A stretch of 64,000 nucleotides of DNA from Riemerella columbina (lineage in GTDB: Bacteria > Bacteroidota > Bacteroidia > Flavobacteriales > Weeksellaceae). Position 1 is the first letter of the stretch. Each line of letters begins with the position of its first letter. The position numbers and the translations under genes were made by a program. The stretch covers positions 1,674,001-1,738,000 of the forward strand of contig NZ_CP103950.1 in NCBI RefSeq assembly GCF_030517065.1, given 5' to 3'. The notes under the pieces were generated by a model, which saw nothing but the letters and a program-made list of their open reading frames with translations, did no database searches and was not told the origin of the DNA. Shown one piece after another: positions 50,526-60,651 of this stretch.

Positions 50526-53354
50526 TTAAAAGGTTGCATTGATACCGAAGCTGGTAATTCTTGGGTTAGGATAACCGCTACTGTTCACACCAAACTGCGT
50601 GGCTGAGCCTCCGAATTCTGGGGTAAAGCCGTTCACATGATCCCAAGTTTTTAGGTTCTGAATGTTGACATACAGCTTAAGCCCTTGTAATTTAAATTGT
50701 GAAAGGAATTCTCTATCAAAATTATAGCCCACCTGCACATTTCTGATTCTGAAGAAACTGCCGTCTTCTATCATATAGGTAGAATTTTCACGATTGTAGG
50801 CATTTCCAGAATAGCTGCGAGGCTCCCAGTTAGAAGTGCCTGCGCCTGTCCATCTGCCCATTCTCTCCGCACGGTAGTTAAACGGTGCAAAGCTATTGCC
50901 ATTGCCCCAACTTCTGAACACTTCGTTGCCATAAACACCGTAGAAATCGGCGTTGAGGAAAATCCCTTTGTACTCTGCACCCAAGCTAAAGCCGTAGGTA
51001 AAGTCTGGCGTTGGATTTCCAATCACGGTTCTATCGTCTGGAGTAATCAGCCCATCGCCATTAAGGTCTTTGTATTTTAAGTCCCCAGGTTGTGGTGTGC
51101 CAATGGTTGAAGTTGGCGAAAGTAAAATATCGGTTTTGGTCTGATAAACGCCATCCACCACATAGCCATAGAACGCACCCACAGGCAAGCCCTGTTGGTA
51201 GATAGAAACACCATTGATTTTATAATCGCCATTGCCATAAGTTTGTAGAACTTTGGTTTGCGTAGTGGTCAGGTTTCCTGAAAGATTGTAGGAGAAATTC
51301 TCCCCAATACGCCCTTTCCAGCTGGCTGAAAATTCAAAACCTTTGGCTTCAATAGAACCTGCATTCATAAAATAATCTGGGTTACCATCTACAAAATTGA
51401 GCAAATCCTGGGTTCTCTTATTATAATAAGTGGCATCAAAAGATAGTTTTCTATTGAAAAACATCGATTCAAATCCTACTTCGTATGATTTAAGATGTTC
51501 CCATTTTAGATCGGTGGCTTCTTCGTAAGACTTTACCAAAGCGGGATAAACGCTGTTGCCAAAAACCCCTGTGCCGCCTGCCACATACACTGGATAACCG
51601 AAATAGTTGTACGGCGTGAACTGGTTTCCTAAATCACCATAAGAGGCTTTGAGTTTTAAATAACTCAGTGTGGCATTATTTTTAAGGAAGTTTTCTTTGG
51701 TCAGCTCCCAAGCACCACCCACCGACCAGAACCAATCAAAGCGGTTGCCTGGTGCCAGCGCCGATGAGCCATCGCGTCTGATAGAAGCATTGAGCAAATA
51801 TTTACCACCATAATTGTAAAGCAAACGCCCAAAGTAAGAGATTTGTCTTTTCTTGGTTTGGCTGGTGCTCACGGTTTTAGATTCTGGATCTACAAAATCC
51901 GAATTGAGGTACCAAAATCTTGGGTTGTTCGGCATTAACCCCAATGGATTGGAAAGGCTACTCTTGGCGCTTCCTGACATTCCTTGGTAAGATTGATCAA
52001 TGGTTTCAAAACCTGCCATCACCGTAAAATCGTGCTGGTCAAATTTATTCTTATAAGTTAAGAGCTGATCTTGTTGGAAGAGTAGCGTGCGGTTTTCAAA
52101 CTGGCTAACCACTGGCAATTGTCTTCCTGCAAATGGCGTGGTAGAGTCGGTTTCGGGCACATAAATATCAAAAATAGGCTGATAGCTTCGTCCTGTGCTG
52201 TTTCTGTAATTCACAAAATAGCTGGAGCGGAAGTTGAAGTGTTTCCAAAAATCAAACTCCACATATACATTGGGGTTGAACTGGAAATCTCGATTGAGCT
52301 GCGTATTTCTCTCGCCCTCTACCCATGCTAAAGGGTTGGCAATCTGTGCCGCTCCCAACTCCTGCGGCAGCGAGTTATAAAGTCCGTAATATTGCCCTGG
52401 AGTCAGGTTGATCGGGCTAACCACAGGCGTGGCATTAAGCGAAGAACCGAAACTTCTAATCTGCGGATTTTTAATGTAAGACCCCGTAAAGCCCACACCC
52501 ATACGAAGGCGAGAACTAAGGCTCAAATCATCATTAAAACGCATCGTTAAGCGGGTGTAGTCTTCAAACTTAATGGAGCCTTCCTCTTGTTGATACCCCA
52601 CCGAGAAGCTGACTTTGTTATTCTCCGTACCATTCGCCACCGAAACATTATGCTGGCTGATGAGCGCTCCTTTGTTTCTGATTTCGTCTATCCAATTGGT
52701 ATCCGCATTAAAAATATTAAATAATGTATACGGCGCTAAACCTTGGTTGATGAGGTCTTCATTATACAAAGTTTTAAACTGTTCGGCGTTGGTCAAATCA
52801 GGTCTGTTGTCCAAGCTCTTCACCCCAATAGATGAGGCAAGCGAGACCGTAGTTCTGCCTTTTTTCCCTCTTTTAGTCGTGATGATGATGGCACCATTCG
52901 CTCCTCTACTCCCGAAAATCGCTAAGGAAGAAGGATCTTTGAGCACCTCCATAGACTCTATATCGGCAGGGTTTAAGAAATCAATATTGGTTGTGAACAC
53001 GCCATCTACAATATAAACAGGATTAACACCATTGATGGTCACCGTCCCCCGAATCCTCACATCGGCTTGGGAACCTGGCGCTCCAGAATTGACCACCGAA
53101 AGTCCCGACACTTTCCCCTGCAAGGAGTTCAGCGGGTTAGAGGCAGGTTTATCCGCAATCTGCCGACCATCTACCTTGGTAATAGACCCCGTTAAATCTC
53201 TTTTCTTAGCCGTACCGTAACCAATTACAACGACTTCTTCTAATCTTTTTTCCTTTATAGCCGTATCGTTTTTCGGCGTGGACTGTGCCTGCGCAGAATA
53301 TCCCAAATAGAGGGCTGCAATAAGGCAAGTTTTGGTTAAAACAGTATTTTTCAT
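50526..53354 (-). CDS. susC: SusC/RagA-family TonB-linked outer-membrane transporter
   Basis: A 942-residue TonB-dependent transporter. After the signal peptide (about 1-23, ending SAQAQ) it goes almost directly to the TonB-box region (about 36-52, RLEEVVVIGYGTAKKRDLTG), the plug domain (about 50-165; ADVRIRGTVTINGVNPVYIVDG, IESMEVLKDPSSLAIFGSRGANG) and a 22-strand barrel ending GINATF. The N-terminal carboxypeptidase-regulatory-like domain found in most SusC proteins is missing, which explains the short length. It is the first gene of the six-gene glucan locus. A -7 element lies 72 bp upstream; no regulator gene adjoins. Confidence 0.95.
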   Translation of the reverse strand: MKNTVLTKTCLIAALYLGYSAQAQSTPKNDTAIKEKRLEEVVVIGYGTAKKRDLTGSITKVDGRQIADKPASNPLNSLQGKVSGLSVVNSGAPGSQADVRIRGTVTINGVNPVYIVDGVFTTNIDFLNPADIESMEVLKDPSSLAIFGSRGANGAIIITTKRGKKGRTTVSLASSIGVKSLDNRPDLTNAEQFKTLYNEDLINQGLAPYTLFNIFNADTNWIDEIRNKGALISQHNVSVANGTENNKVSFSVGYQQEEGSIKFEDYTRLTMRFNDDLSLSSRLRMGVGFTGSYIKNPQIRSFGSSLNATPVVSPINLTPGQYYGLYNSLPQELGAAQIANPLAWVEGERNTQLNRDFQFNPNVYVEFDFWKHFNFRSSYFVNYRNSTGRSYQPIFDIYVPETDSTTPFAGRQLPVVSQFENRTLLFQQDQLLTYKNKFDQHDFTVMAGFETIDQSYQGMSGSAKSSLSNPLGLMPNNPRFWYLNSDFVDPESKTVSTSQTKKRQISYFGRLLYNYGGKYLLNASIRRDGSSALAPGNRFDWFWSVGGAWELTKENFLKNNATLSYLKLKASYGDLGNQFTPYNYFGYPVYVAGGTGVFGNSVYPALVKSYEEATDLKWEHLKSYEVGFESMFFNRKLSFDATYYNKRTQDLLNFVDGNPDYFMNAGSIEAKGFEFSASWKGRIGENFSYNLSGNLTTTQTKVLQTYGNGDYKINGVSIYQQGLPVGAFYGYVVDGVYQTKTDILLSPTSTIGTPQPGDLKYKDLNGDGLITPDDRTVIGNPTPDFTYGFSLGAEYKGIFLNADFYGVYGNEVFRSWGNGNSFAPFNYRAERMGRWTGAGTSNWEPRSYSGNAYNRENSTYMIEDGSFFRIRNVQVGYNFDREFLSQFKLQGLKLYVNIQNLKTWDHVNGFTPEFGGSATQFGVNSSGYPNPRITSFGINATF

Positions 53355-53425
53355 AAGCTACAATTTTTCATCTTAGTTAATTATAGGCTACTTCCGAAGC
53401 CTCTATTTGTTAAAAAATGTTAAAA

Positions 53426-53433
53426 CAAAGTTA
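53426..53433 (-). promoter_or_regulatory. -7 element of the glucan locus
   Basis: The minus strand reads TAACTTTG, exact TAnnTTTG, about 70 bp before susC. There is no good -33 match, which may mean that the promoter needs an activator or an alternative sigma factor. Confidence 0.45.
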
Positions 53434-53562
53434 TAAATATTTTTTAATCTGATGTATAAAAAATTATCGCTGATGCCTATTTTATCGCCTCTATATACAG
53501 AGTAACTTATCGGAAATAGGGCTTTTACTCTAAGTTTATGCACTTCTTCAAGGTTGAAAAAT

Positions 53563-53589
53563 AAAAAAGCCCACATTTAGTGGACTTTT
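53563..53589 (-). terminator. Terminator of ruvA-sprA
   Basis: On the minus strand AAAAGTCCAC pairs with GTGGGCTTTT (10 bp, one G-U; arms 53565-53574 and 53580-53589) around a 5-nt loop, followed by T residues, 30 bp after the sprA stop. It separates sprA from the glucan-locus promoter. Confidence 0.85.
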
Positions 53590-53619
53590 ATAAGATTTAA
53601 AGTTTGATGCTATCAATCC

Positions 53620-56600
53620 TTATTGAACGCCTGCGCCTCCAAAAGTAAAGGTGGCAGAGAGTCCTGCTCTAATGGTGGAGAGTGGGAATGCCGTGGAGAT
53701 TTTATACTTCGTCATCAGTTGGTCATAGAAGAAACGAAGGTTCAAATTCTGCGACATATTATAGTCGGCGGAGAGTTTAATCCCCATCATCCGCTGTCCA
53801 CCCGTGATTTGAGCATCATCTAATAAAATATTGGTAATTCTGGTTTTGTTATCCCTCAACGAAAAATCAGCGCGAATATTTAAATCACTTTTGATGTTCT
53901 TCGTTTTGCCTCTAAATTTAAGTTTAAACTGCAAATCTTTGAGGATGTAGCCAAAACCTAACACATATTCCGAGCCTGAATCTTCGGTTAAAGTATGGTT
54001 AACCAAACCGAGGAGGAACATACGGCTTCTATTATATTGTGCACGGAACTGCATATTGTTTCGCATAGTAACATCAGCGCCAATTAGCGGCGAAAAATCC
54101 TCCTGATACATCACCTGAGAGAATACATAAGGGTTGATTTTATCCCCTCTGATGTCTACACTGCCTTGGTTGCTATAAAAATCGATATTGGACTGTATGC
54201 CCGTAGCGGTAAAGGTAGAAGTGTAGGCGTGCTGGAGATCAAACTTCTGGAATTGGCTATTGATAAACGGAATGTTCCGCAATCCAGAATAGGTAATGCG
54301 CCAGTTGGGCAGTGGGAAGCTCGGTTTGGTAGGCTGTCCCACGGTGGTAGATGATTTCCCTGCCAACGCCGCACGGAATGCAGGCACCAACACATAAGAA
54401 TTCGCGATGCTATACCCTTCCACAAAACCGTCTGCCGTTAAGGTACCGTTGTGCTGTCTGGAGATTTCTCTCGCTTTGGCTTTCATTTGATTGAAAATCT
54501 CGCCACCGTCGGTAAAAGCAGTGCCCAAAAGGAAATCGGTATGAGAATAACTGATCATCTCATTCGCAAAGGAGAATTGTACGCCGTTGCTTCTATCGCC
54601 ATCTATATCAATATTAAAGCCTGAATGGCTCATATTCTTATTATAAGTCCGTAAGAAATTAAGGTCTATTCTTAAATCCTTCATCGGCTCTATTGCAATA
54701 TTGGCGGTGATATTTTCATTTCGCATTTGGGTATAAGGCTCATTGAGGTAGTCTGAACTGGTCACCCAATTGTTCTCCACAGCAATCCTTCTAATATCTG
54801 CTTGCGAACCGAATAAAAAGCCTGTGGTAGGTCCGCCAACGCCTTTGCCCACACCAAAGAAATTCGGTTCCGAAAGGATACCTGGGAGCATAGTTCCGTT
54901 ATTTTCGGTATAATTAAAATTAACTTGTTTAATGGAAGTCAGCGCCGACATCAGCTGTTGCCCTACGCTCAAATGGTGTTTAAATTGGTAAGATTTAAAC
55001 TTGAATTTTTTACGGCTTTTGTTATCGGCAAAAGCTTTTTCATAAACTTGATTGAGGGAGTCTATCTCTCTATTTCTACCTTGGCGGATGGAGTCTATTT
55101 TCTTAAAATAGTTGAATTTCCCCAAGAGCGTTGGGATATCCGCCGATGCCGTAGCCACCTTATTATTGGTATTCTGAGCAAGGTTTCCTAAGTTGCCATT
55201 CGCACTATTGAGGAGCACCGTAGAGCGTGCGTTCCAATTGTACTGGAAGCCGTAGCCCACCTCGGCACTGATGAAATCTAAATATGGAAAATGCTCAAAT
55301 GGCAATTTATAATTGAGCTGCACCCTATGGTTATAAAGCACTGGGCGCCCCACACGGAACGGATTTTGGAAAATAGACTTGGTGTCCATAGTCTGCACCG
55401 CCCAATCATCATTAAGGGTTCTCGTGGCAGAGTTGATATCCAATTTCAAGGATTTGGTCAGGTTAAAGCCAAGGTTGTACTGCCATCCGAAATAGAAATT
55501 TCGGTTTTTAAGGACATCAAAATTCTGCGTGGCTGTCCCATTCATCAAGGCTTCTATATTTCTAAACTCTAACTCGCTGTAATCACGGTCTATTTCTGTT
55601 CTGAAAGAGAAACGCGTCGGGATAGGGTTCACATTAAACGCCTTAACCCATTGGAGGTATTTCGCTGATTTAGCGGTATCCTTCACCAAGTTGTTGAACG
55701 GCTTAATCACCCAAGGTTTAAAGCTAAAGTTATAATCCACATAGGCTTTTAGGTTCTGTCTGTAATTCTTTTTGGTATAGATATCTCGGTAGTAATCATC
55801 ATTATACATTGCGGTTACAGAGAGGTTTTCCACATCATAGAATTTAGGTTTTTTCTTAGAGTTTACCCTTTCTTTGCGCATATTAACCACCCCGATGCTG
55901 CGTTGCTGCGTGTAAGTTCTCACCACTTGCTTCAGTTCCTCTTTTTTAGGATCTTCAGCGAAGAGCACATCATCATTCAATGGGTTGTATTTAGGGTCTT
56001 CTATGGTTTGGCTATACGAATAGTTGACTGGAATTTTCATTCCCACTTTTTCAGGTAAAAACTTATCTACATTCACGGTGGTATTTATAGAGAAAGCCGT
56101 GTTTTGCGTTTGCTGTCTTTGCACTGGTTTTTGGTCAATAAAGCCAAATCCAATGGTAGAAATGGTCGCATTGGCATTCACATTTGCAAAATCACCGAGG
56201 TTAAAATTGAGGCTGGCATTCGCGGCATAGCCTCCTTTATTTTCAATACCAGAAAGGCGCACCTCATCTACCCAAAGCACCAAATCTTTGGAGTCATTGC
56301 CTGTATTTCGCACCCCAATTACAATGGTGGAAATATTCCCCAAAGTAGGGCGACCTTTGGTATAAATGGCTTTATGCGCATCGCCATATTCTATATCTCT
56401 ATACCGCTGGTCTATGCCCACATTAGCAGACTCTCTTCTCAATTTCGCATTGATGAAGTCTTGTAAATCCAAATTCACATTGTTCTCCATTGGCCAAATA
56501 TCCAACGGCGAAGTAGCGCTAATAGCGGTATATTTTAACGAAGATTCATATTCGTAATAGTTGTCCGTGGCATCACTACCAAAACGGATGAAGAATTTAG

Positions 56601-59600
56601 CCTCTGGATCTACCCTATTGGAAGTCACCTCTTTAAGGTTTTCTGCGTGTACAAACAACTCCAACTTCTGGTAGCGGCGCATATCTAACGACACATTTTT
56701 AAACACCCCTCGGGAGGCGTGCGTGGTTGGAGAAAGGTTGGTTGCCTTTAAATAAAGAGAAGCTTCATTTTGTCTCTGAGACCCCGTAGTTCCGCTCAAC
56801 ACTTGGCGCTCAATCCCTGGAGGCATAACATAAGGCGGCGTGCCGAGGGCATTTTCTTCTAAATTGACCCCACCTACATCAAAGTTGGCATTGTCCACCG
56901 TGTAGCTGCCTTCATCAGAATTGTTACCTACAGCTAAGTTTTTCGTGTACTTGCGCCAATCTGAACGCACCAAATCAAAGGTTCCAAATCTTAAAGTAGA
57001 GGTTTCATCAAACCCTTTTAAAATCATTCTGGCAAAACGCACATTATTGAGCACCGCTGCACTGGCATCGCCTGCATCTGTATCAAACTGCGATACTGGA
57101 ATTCGGAATAAGAACCACTTGTTCTTCCCTATTTGTCCATTTTGGAATTTCACTTCGGTTTCCTTCTCATCAACGATGAAATTTTTACCCAAAGTCAAAT
57201 CCGCTCTATCTAAACTGATGCTATACTGGTTATAGCTTTCGCTCTGGTCTAAGTTGAAATCATTATTGATATCTTCGGCATCTGGCATCTGAGAAGAAAC
57301 CTCCATAGAACCCGCCTTAGAGTTGCCTTCTGGATTTCTAAAATAACGGTAACGCTCCACCAAAGAAGAAGCCAACGCCCCTTGGAACTGGTTGGAGAGG
57401 TAGAACACGAAATCATCCGCCGCAGGGTCTGCCAAGTTGGTCACTGGATTGACAAACGGAGAGTTAAATTTGGTGGCTTCTTGCACATTGTCTAAACCAT
57501 CAAAACCGACATCTTGCACCGTCCGATTTTCACCCTCAGAGGAGAAGGCATAAAGCACAGGTTGCTGGTCTGGCTGCACCCCCCACGAGGTCTGCGAGGT
57601 TTTCGCTGGCGTATCCAAAGTTGGCAATCCGTTTTCGTATTGGAGTTTTCCGTCTTTCAAAATATCTTCCGAAACATTTCCTAAATGAAGGAGCAACTTA
57701 GGATTAGCGCCCAAAGGTTTGCCATCCGCATAAGGGTCCATCATCCAGAATTCTACATATTCTATATTCGCGCTGGTAAAGTTAGACACATTGATTGGTC
57801 TCATCAACCCTGCCCACCGTTCGCTTGTTGCTTCATTATTAGGGTTTACATTATACGGACCGCGCTGGGTTGGATAATAGGTAATGTCTAAGGTATTAAC
57901 GAAAGTTTGGTCTCCCGCCACAAAATCTCGGCTGTTGTAGATTTCATTCATCTTAACTCGGCGAGAAGCGTGGTTAGAAACCGCCTCTGCATTGATGCCA
58001 TTAGGAGCTTTACCACCCACACCATAGAACCTCGGGTCTATATAATACCAAGACAATAGCCCTCTACCATAGCCGTTTTTCACATCATCATAAAGTCCAG
58101 AATTGGAGAATAATGGGTCGCGTGTATTTTTTTCAGGCTTAGAAGCTAAAGTCCAAAGTGCAGGCTCTTTCAGCGTGATTTTAGAGGTACTTTGGTCAAA
58201 ATCATCTACATAAGCTTGGTTGTTGATGTCTTTATTTTCGCCAGGAATCAAGTAAGCCGCCTCTGCTCTAAAATTGAGGTTAGAAGGCGCTTCGGTATTG
58301 ATGAGCGGAATTTTATCGGTGAGCCTCGTGAGGAATGGCAATTCATTATTATACATCACATTCATCCCGAGCATCGTATTATTAACCGCCTCTTGTCCTA
58401 TTTGTACTTTCTGGGTTAAAGGTCGCTCAGAGTAGTTCATCGCTGTAGCACCTACGGTAAGGTGTTCATTGAATTTACGCTCCAAATTCAACCCTAAAAA
58501 TCTTTTTCTTTGGGTGTTAAAAGTCATCTGATTTTCTAACGAAATATTGATGGCTTGCCCAGATTGTTTTAAAGTCTCGTTGATAATGGTAACCTGCCCC
58601 AAAAGATAGTCCACCGTATAATCTACGCCTTCGGTAAGCGCCACGCCGTTCGCTGTTACCTTAACCGAACCTTTGGGTACATTGATGGCACCAAGTGCTA
58701 TGCCTTGCCCCTGCGAGCCTTGGTAACGCCCTTCTATAGTATAGCGCTGTGCCAATGGGTTTTGTGATGCCACTTGTTTCTGCTGCGAGTAAAGCTCGGA
58801 GAACACAAATTTAGGATCATTGCTACCCAAGGCGTTAATCATAAAATTACCGAAAGGCTGCGCTTTGGTAAAGATAAGTTTTCCGTTTTCTGGATCTATG
58901 GTGATATCCCGCACAAAGTCAAACAAACCATCGCCATAGGTACTGCCGCCATCGTTTTGGAGGTCATTATTCAGATTAAGTCTATCCCAATTGAGGAGGC
59001 TCAATAGATTGGTATTTTGGATTGGTGTGTTGGGTAGATAGTTGACCTTGCCATTTTGAGGATCACGATAATAAACATTCAGAAAAAAACGATCCCTCGC
59101 AATTTGGTTGGCATTCATAGAATAGATGTTTTTCATCATCAAATTCCACATTGGCGAGGTGGTTTTCACCAAAACATTAGGCTTTATCAACTTGGTAACC
59201 AGCACGGTACTTTCTTCCGAAAATTCCCCCACTTTATACACTTGGTTAGAGCCATTTACCGTAAAAGAGTAAGAAACCGCCAAAAGCTGGTTGTCGTTAA
59301 GCCTTTGATTGAGGGAGATATACCCCAACTGCGGATGAAATTTATATTCGTTTTGGTTCAGTCTTCTGGCTCTTCGGTTGAAGATAAATTGCTCGCCATC
59401 GGTATAGGTTTCCACCGTTCCAGAGGCGTTTGGGAAAGATTGCTGATTGATGGTATTATACGCCGTATTGGCATCTCTAAGCCCTGCGCCTAAATTGTTA
59501 ATACTTTGGTAAAGGTTATTTTGAGCGTTATTAGGATAGCCCGAAATGCCCTCTCCCAAGTCTCTAACCGCCACGATGCTCTTTTGATCTTGGAGGTTGC

Positions 59601-60645
59601 CAGAGCCTTGGTCTAAAACCCAAACTTCTAAACGCGTGATGTTGATTTTAGCGTTAATCTGAGGGTAGTTGAGTAATGCATTATCATAATTTTTGAAGAA
59701 ATATTGTCCTAAATAATAGTGCTGGTTGTCTTCGTAATCTATCGCATTGATTTTGAAAGTGCTCATTGTTCCGCCACCTTGAGCGACTACGGTGCGAGAT
59801 TCCCCCTGTTGTTGAGACAGCACCAATGTTCCGTAAGTTTTCCCTAATTGGAACTCCGTTTTCAATCCAAATAAAGACTCGGAGCCACGGATAAGACTGG
59901 TGGAGAGCGGCATATTAACATTACCAAACTCTACCCTTTTGATGATTTTATCCTCGCCACCTTTGTTGAGGTCGCCCAAACCCTTGGTTTGCAAATCTTG
60001 CCAAGTGCCTTTGGCTTGCCACACCAAATTGAGTTTATTTTCAAAAGCAAAGCCGCTCTGCGTATCATAATTGGCTTTGAGCTGAAGGTTCTCTCCTACT
60101 TTCCCCAAAATACCGAGCTGAATTCTCTGCTGGATATTGAACGCAAAATTCTTTCTGTTCTGTGGCAGCACCATTGGATTGTCAATTTTTTGGTACAGCC
60201 CCCCTAAATCAAAAGATGCAAACCCCTGCGGAATCAGCTCTATTTTATTACCGCCAAAAACGGTTTCAAATAATTTATTGTTGATTTTTAAGCTTGGGAG
60301 TAAGCCTTTTTTCTCCGCTGCCTCGGGGTCTTTCCTATTAACTAAATCGTTATTATTGGATTTTTCTTGATAGTAATTTCTCAAACCTTGGGTGCGCACA
60401 TAGTCGGCATACTCGCTGGGCGTCATCGCAATGGGAACGCCAGAAACGATGTTGCCCACCTTAGGATACAGAAAATAGAGCCCTTGTTTTATATCATAAA
60501 AAGCCTCGTACCGCACGGGGTTGGGCAGGGCAATTTGCGGTGGCGTAGGTTCCGCCTGTGGTTCTGTAGTCTGAGCCTTAGCGCCGCCTATGGTGATGAT
60601 GAAAGATAAACACCATAGTTTAAAGAGTATATTATGTGGTTTCAC
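53620..60645 (-). CDS. sprA: T9SS outer-membrane translocon SprA
   Basis: A 2341-residue protein matching SprA, the giant single-chain beta-barrel that forms the type IX secretion pore and is also needed for gliding in motile flavobacteria. It has a signal peptide (about 1-24, ending GGAKAQ), a proline-rich start, then conserved SprA segments such as RGSESLFGLKTEFQLGKTYGTLVLSQQQGES, TNLEYVEFWMMDP-like text (SANIEYVEFWMMDPY), LVLWVDEVRLSG and a C-terminus AGLSATFTFGGAG. F. johnsoniae SprA is of similar size (about 2400). It follows ruvA by 6 bp, an arrangement common in this group. It should export the two type A-domain proteins encoded at 9476-13909 and 21220-22749. Confidence 0.95.
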   Translation of the reverse strand: MKPHNILFKLWCLSFIITIGGAKAQTTEPQAEPTPPQIALPNPVRYEAFYDIKQGLYFLYPKVGNIVSGVPIAMTPSEYADYVRTQGLRNYYQEKSNNNDLVNRKDPEAAEKKGLLPSLKINNKLFETVFGGNKIELIPQGFASFDLGGLYQKIDNPMVLPQNRKNFAFNIQQRIQLGILGKVGENLQLKANYDTQSGFAFENKLNLVWQAKGTWQDLQTKGLGDLNKGGEDKIIKRVEFGNVNMPLSTSLIRGSESLFGLKTEFQLGKTYGTLVLSQQQGESRTVVAQGGGTMSTFKINAIDYEDNQHYYLGQYFFKNYDNALLNYPQINAKINITRLEVWVLDQGSGNLQDQKSIVAVRDLGEGISGYPNNAQNNLYQSINNLGAGLRDANTAYNTINQQSFPNASGTVETYTDGEQFIFNRRARRLNQNEYKFHPQLGYISLNQRLNDNQLLAVSYSFTVNGSNQVYKVGEFSEESTVLVTKLIKPNVLVKTTSPMWNLMMKNIYSMNANQIARDRFFLNVYYRDPQNGKVNYLPNTPIQNTNLLSLLNWDRLNLNNDLQNDGGSTYGDGLFDFVRDITIDPENGKLIFTKAQPFGNFMINALGSNDPKFVFSELYSQQKQVASQNPLAQRYTIEGRYQGSQGQGIALGAINVPKGSVKVTANGVALTEGVDYTVDYLLGQVTIINETLKQSGQAINISLENQMTFNTQRKRFLGLNLERKFNEHLTVGATAMNYSERPLTQKVQIGQEAVNNTMLGMNVMYNNELPFLTRLTDKIPLINTEAPSNLNFRAEAAYLIPGENKDINNQAYVDDFDQSTSKITLKEPALWTLASKPEKNTRDPLFSNSGLYDDVKNGYGRGLLSWYYIDPRFYGVGGKAPNGINAEAVSNHASRRVKMNEIYNSRDFVAGDQTFVNTLDITYYPTQRGPYNVNPNNEATSERWAGLMRPINVSNFTSANIEYVEFWMMDPYADGKPLGANPKLLLHLGNVSEDILKDGKLQYENGLPTLDTPAKTSQTSWGVQPDQQPVLYAFSSEGENRTVQDVGFDGLDNVQEATKFNSPFVNPVTNLADPAADDFVFYLSNQFQGALASSLVERYRYFRNPEGNSKAGSMEVSSQMPDAEDINNDFNLDQSESYNQYSISLDRADLTLGKNFIVDEKETEVKFQNGQIGKNKWFLFRIPVSQFDTDAGDASAAVLNNVRFARMILKGFDETSTLRFGTFDLVRSDWRKYTKNLAVGNNSDEGSYTVDNANFDVGGVNLEENALGTPPYVMPPGIERQVLSGTTGSQRQNEASLYLKATNLSPTTHASRGVFKNVSLDMRRYQKLELFVHAENLKEVTSNRVDPEAKFFIRFGSDATDNYYEYESSLKYTAISATSPLDIWPMENNVNLDLQDFINAKLRRESANVGIDQRYRDIEYGDAHKAIYTKGRPTLGNISTIVIGVRNTGNDSKDLVLWVDEVRLSGIENKGGYAANASLNFNLGDFANVNANATISTIGFGFIDQKPVQRQQTQNTAFSINTTVNVDKFLPEKVGMKIPVNYSYSQTIEDPKYNPLNDDVLFAEDPKKEELKQVVRTYTQQRSIGVVNMRKERVNSKKKPKFYDVENLSVTAMYNDDYYRDIYTKKNYRQNLKAYVDYNFSFKPWVIKPFNNLVKDTAKSAKYLQWVKAFNVNPIPTRFSFRTEIDRDYSELEFRNIEALMNGTATQNFDVLKNRNFYFGWQYNLGFNLTKSLKLDINSATRTLNDDWAVQTMDTKSIFQNPFRVGRPVLYNHRVQLNYKLPFEHFPYLDFISAEVGYGFQYNWNARSTVLLNSANGNLGNLAQNTNNKVATASADIPTLLGKFNYFKKIDSIRQGRNREIDSLNQVYEKAFADNKSRKKFKFKSYQFKHHLSVGQQLMSALTSIKQVNFNYTENNGTMLPGILSEPNFFGVGKGVGGPTTGFLFGSQADIRRIAVENNWVTSSDYLNEPYTQMRNENITANIAIEPMKDLRIDLNFLRTYNKNMSHSGFNIDIDGDRSNGVQFSFANEMISYSHTDFLLGTAFTDGGEIFNQMKAKAREISRQHNGTLTADGFVEGYSIANSYVLVPAFRAALAGKSSTTVGQPTKPSFPLPNWRITYSGLRNIPFINSQFQKFDLQHAYTSTFTATGIQSNIDFYSNQGSVDIRGDKINPYVFSQVMYQEDFSPLIGADVTMRNNMQFRAQYNRSRMFLLGLVNHTLTEDSGSEYVLGFGYILKDLQFKLKFRGKTKNIKSDLNIRADFSLRDNKTRITNILLDDAQITGGQRMMGIKLSADYNMSQNLNLRFFYDQLMTKYKISTAFPLSTIRAGLSATFTFGGAGVQ

Positions 60646-60651
60646 TTACAA

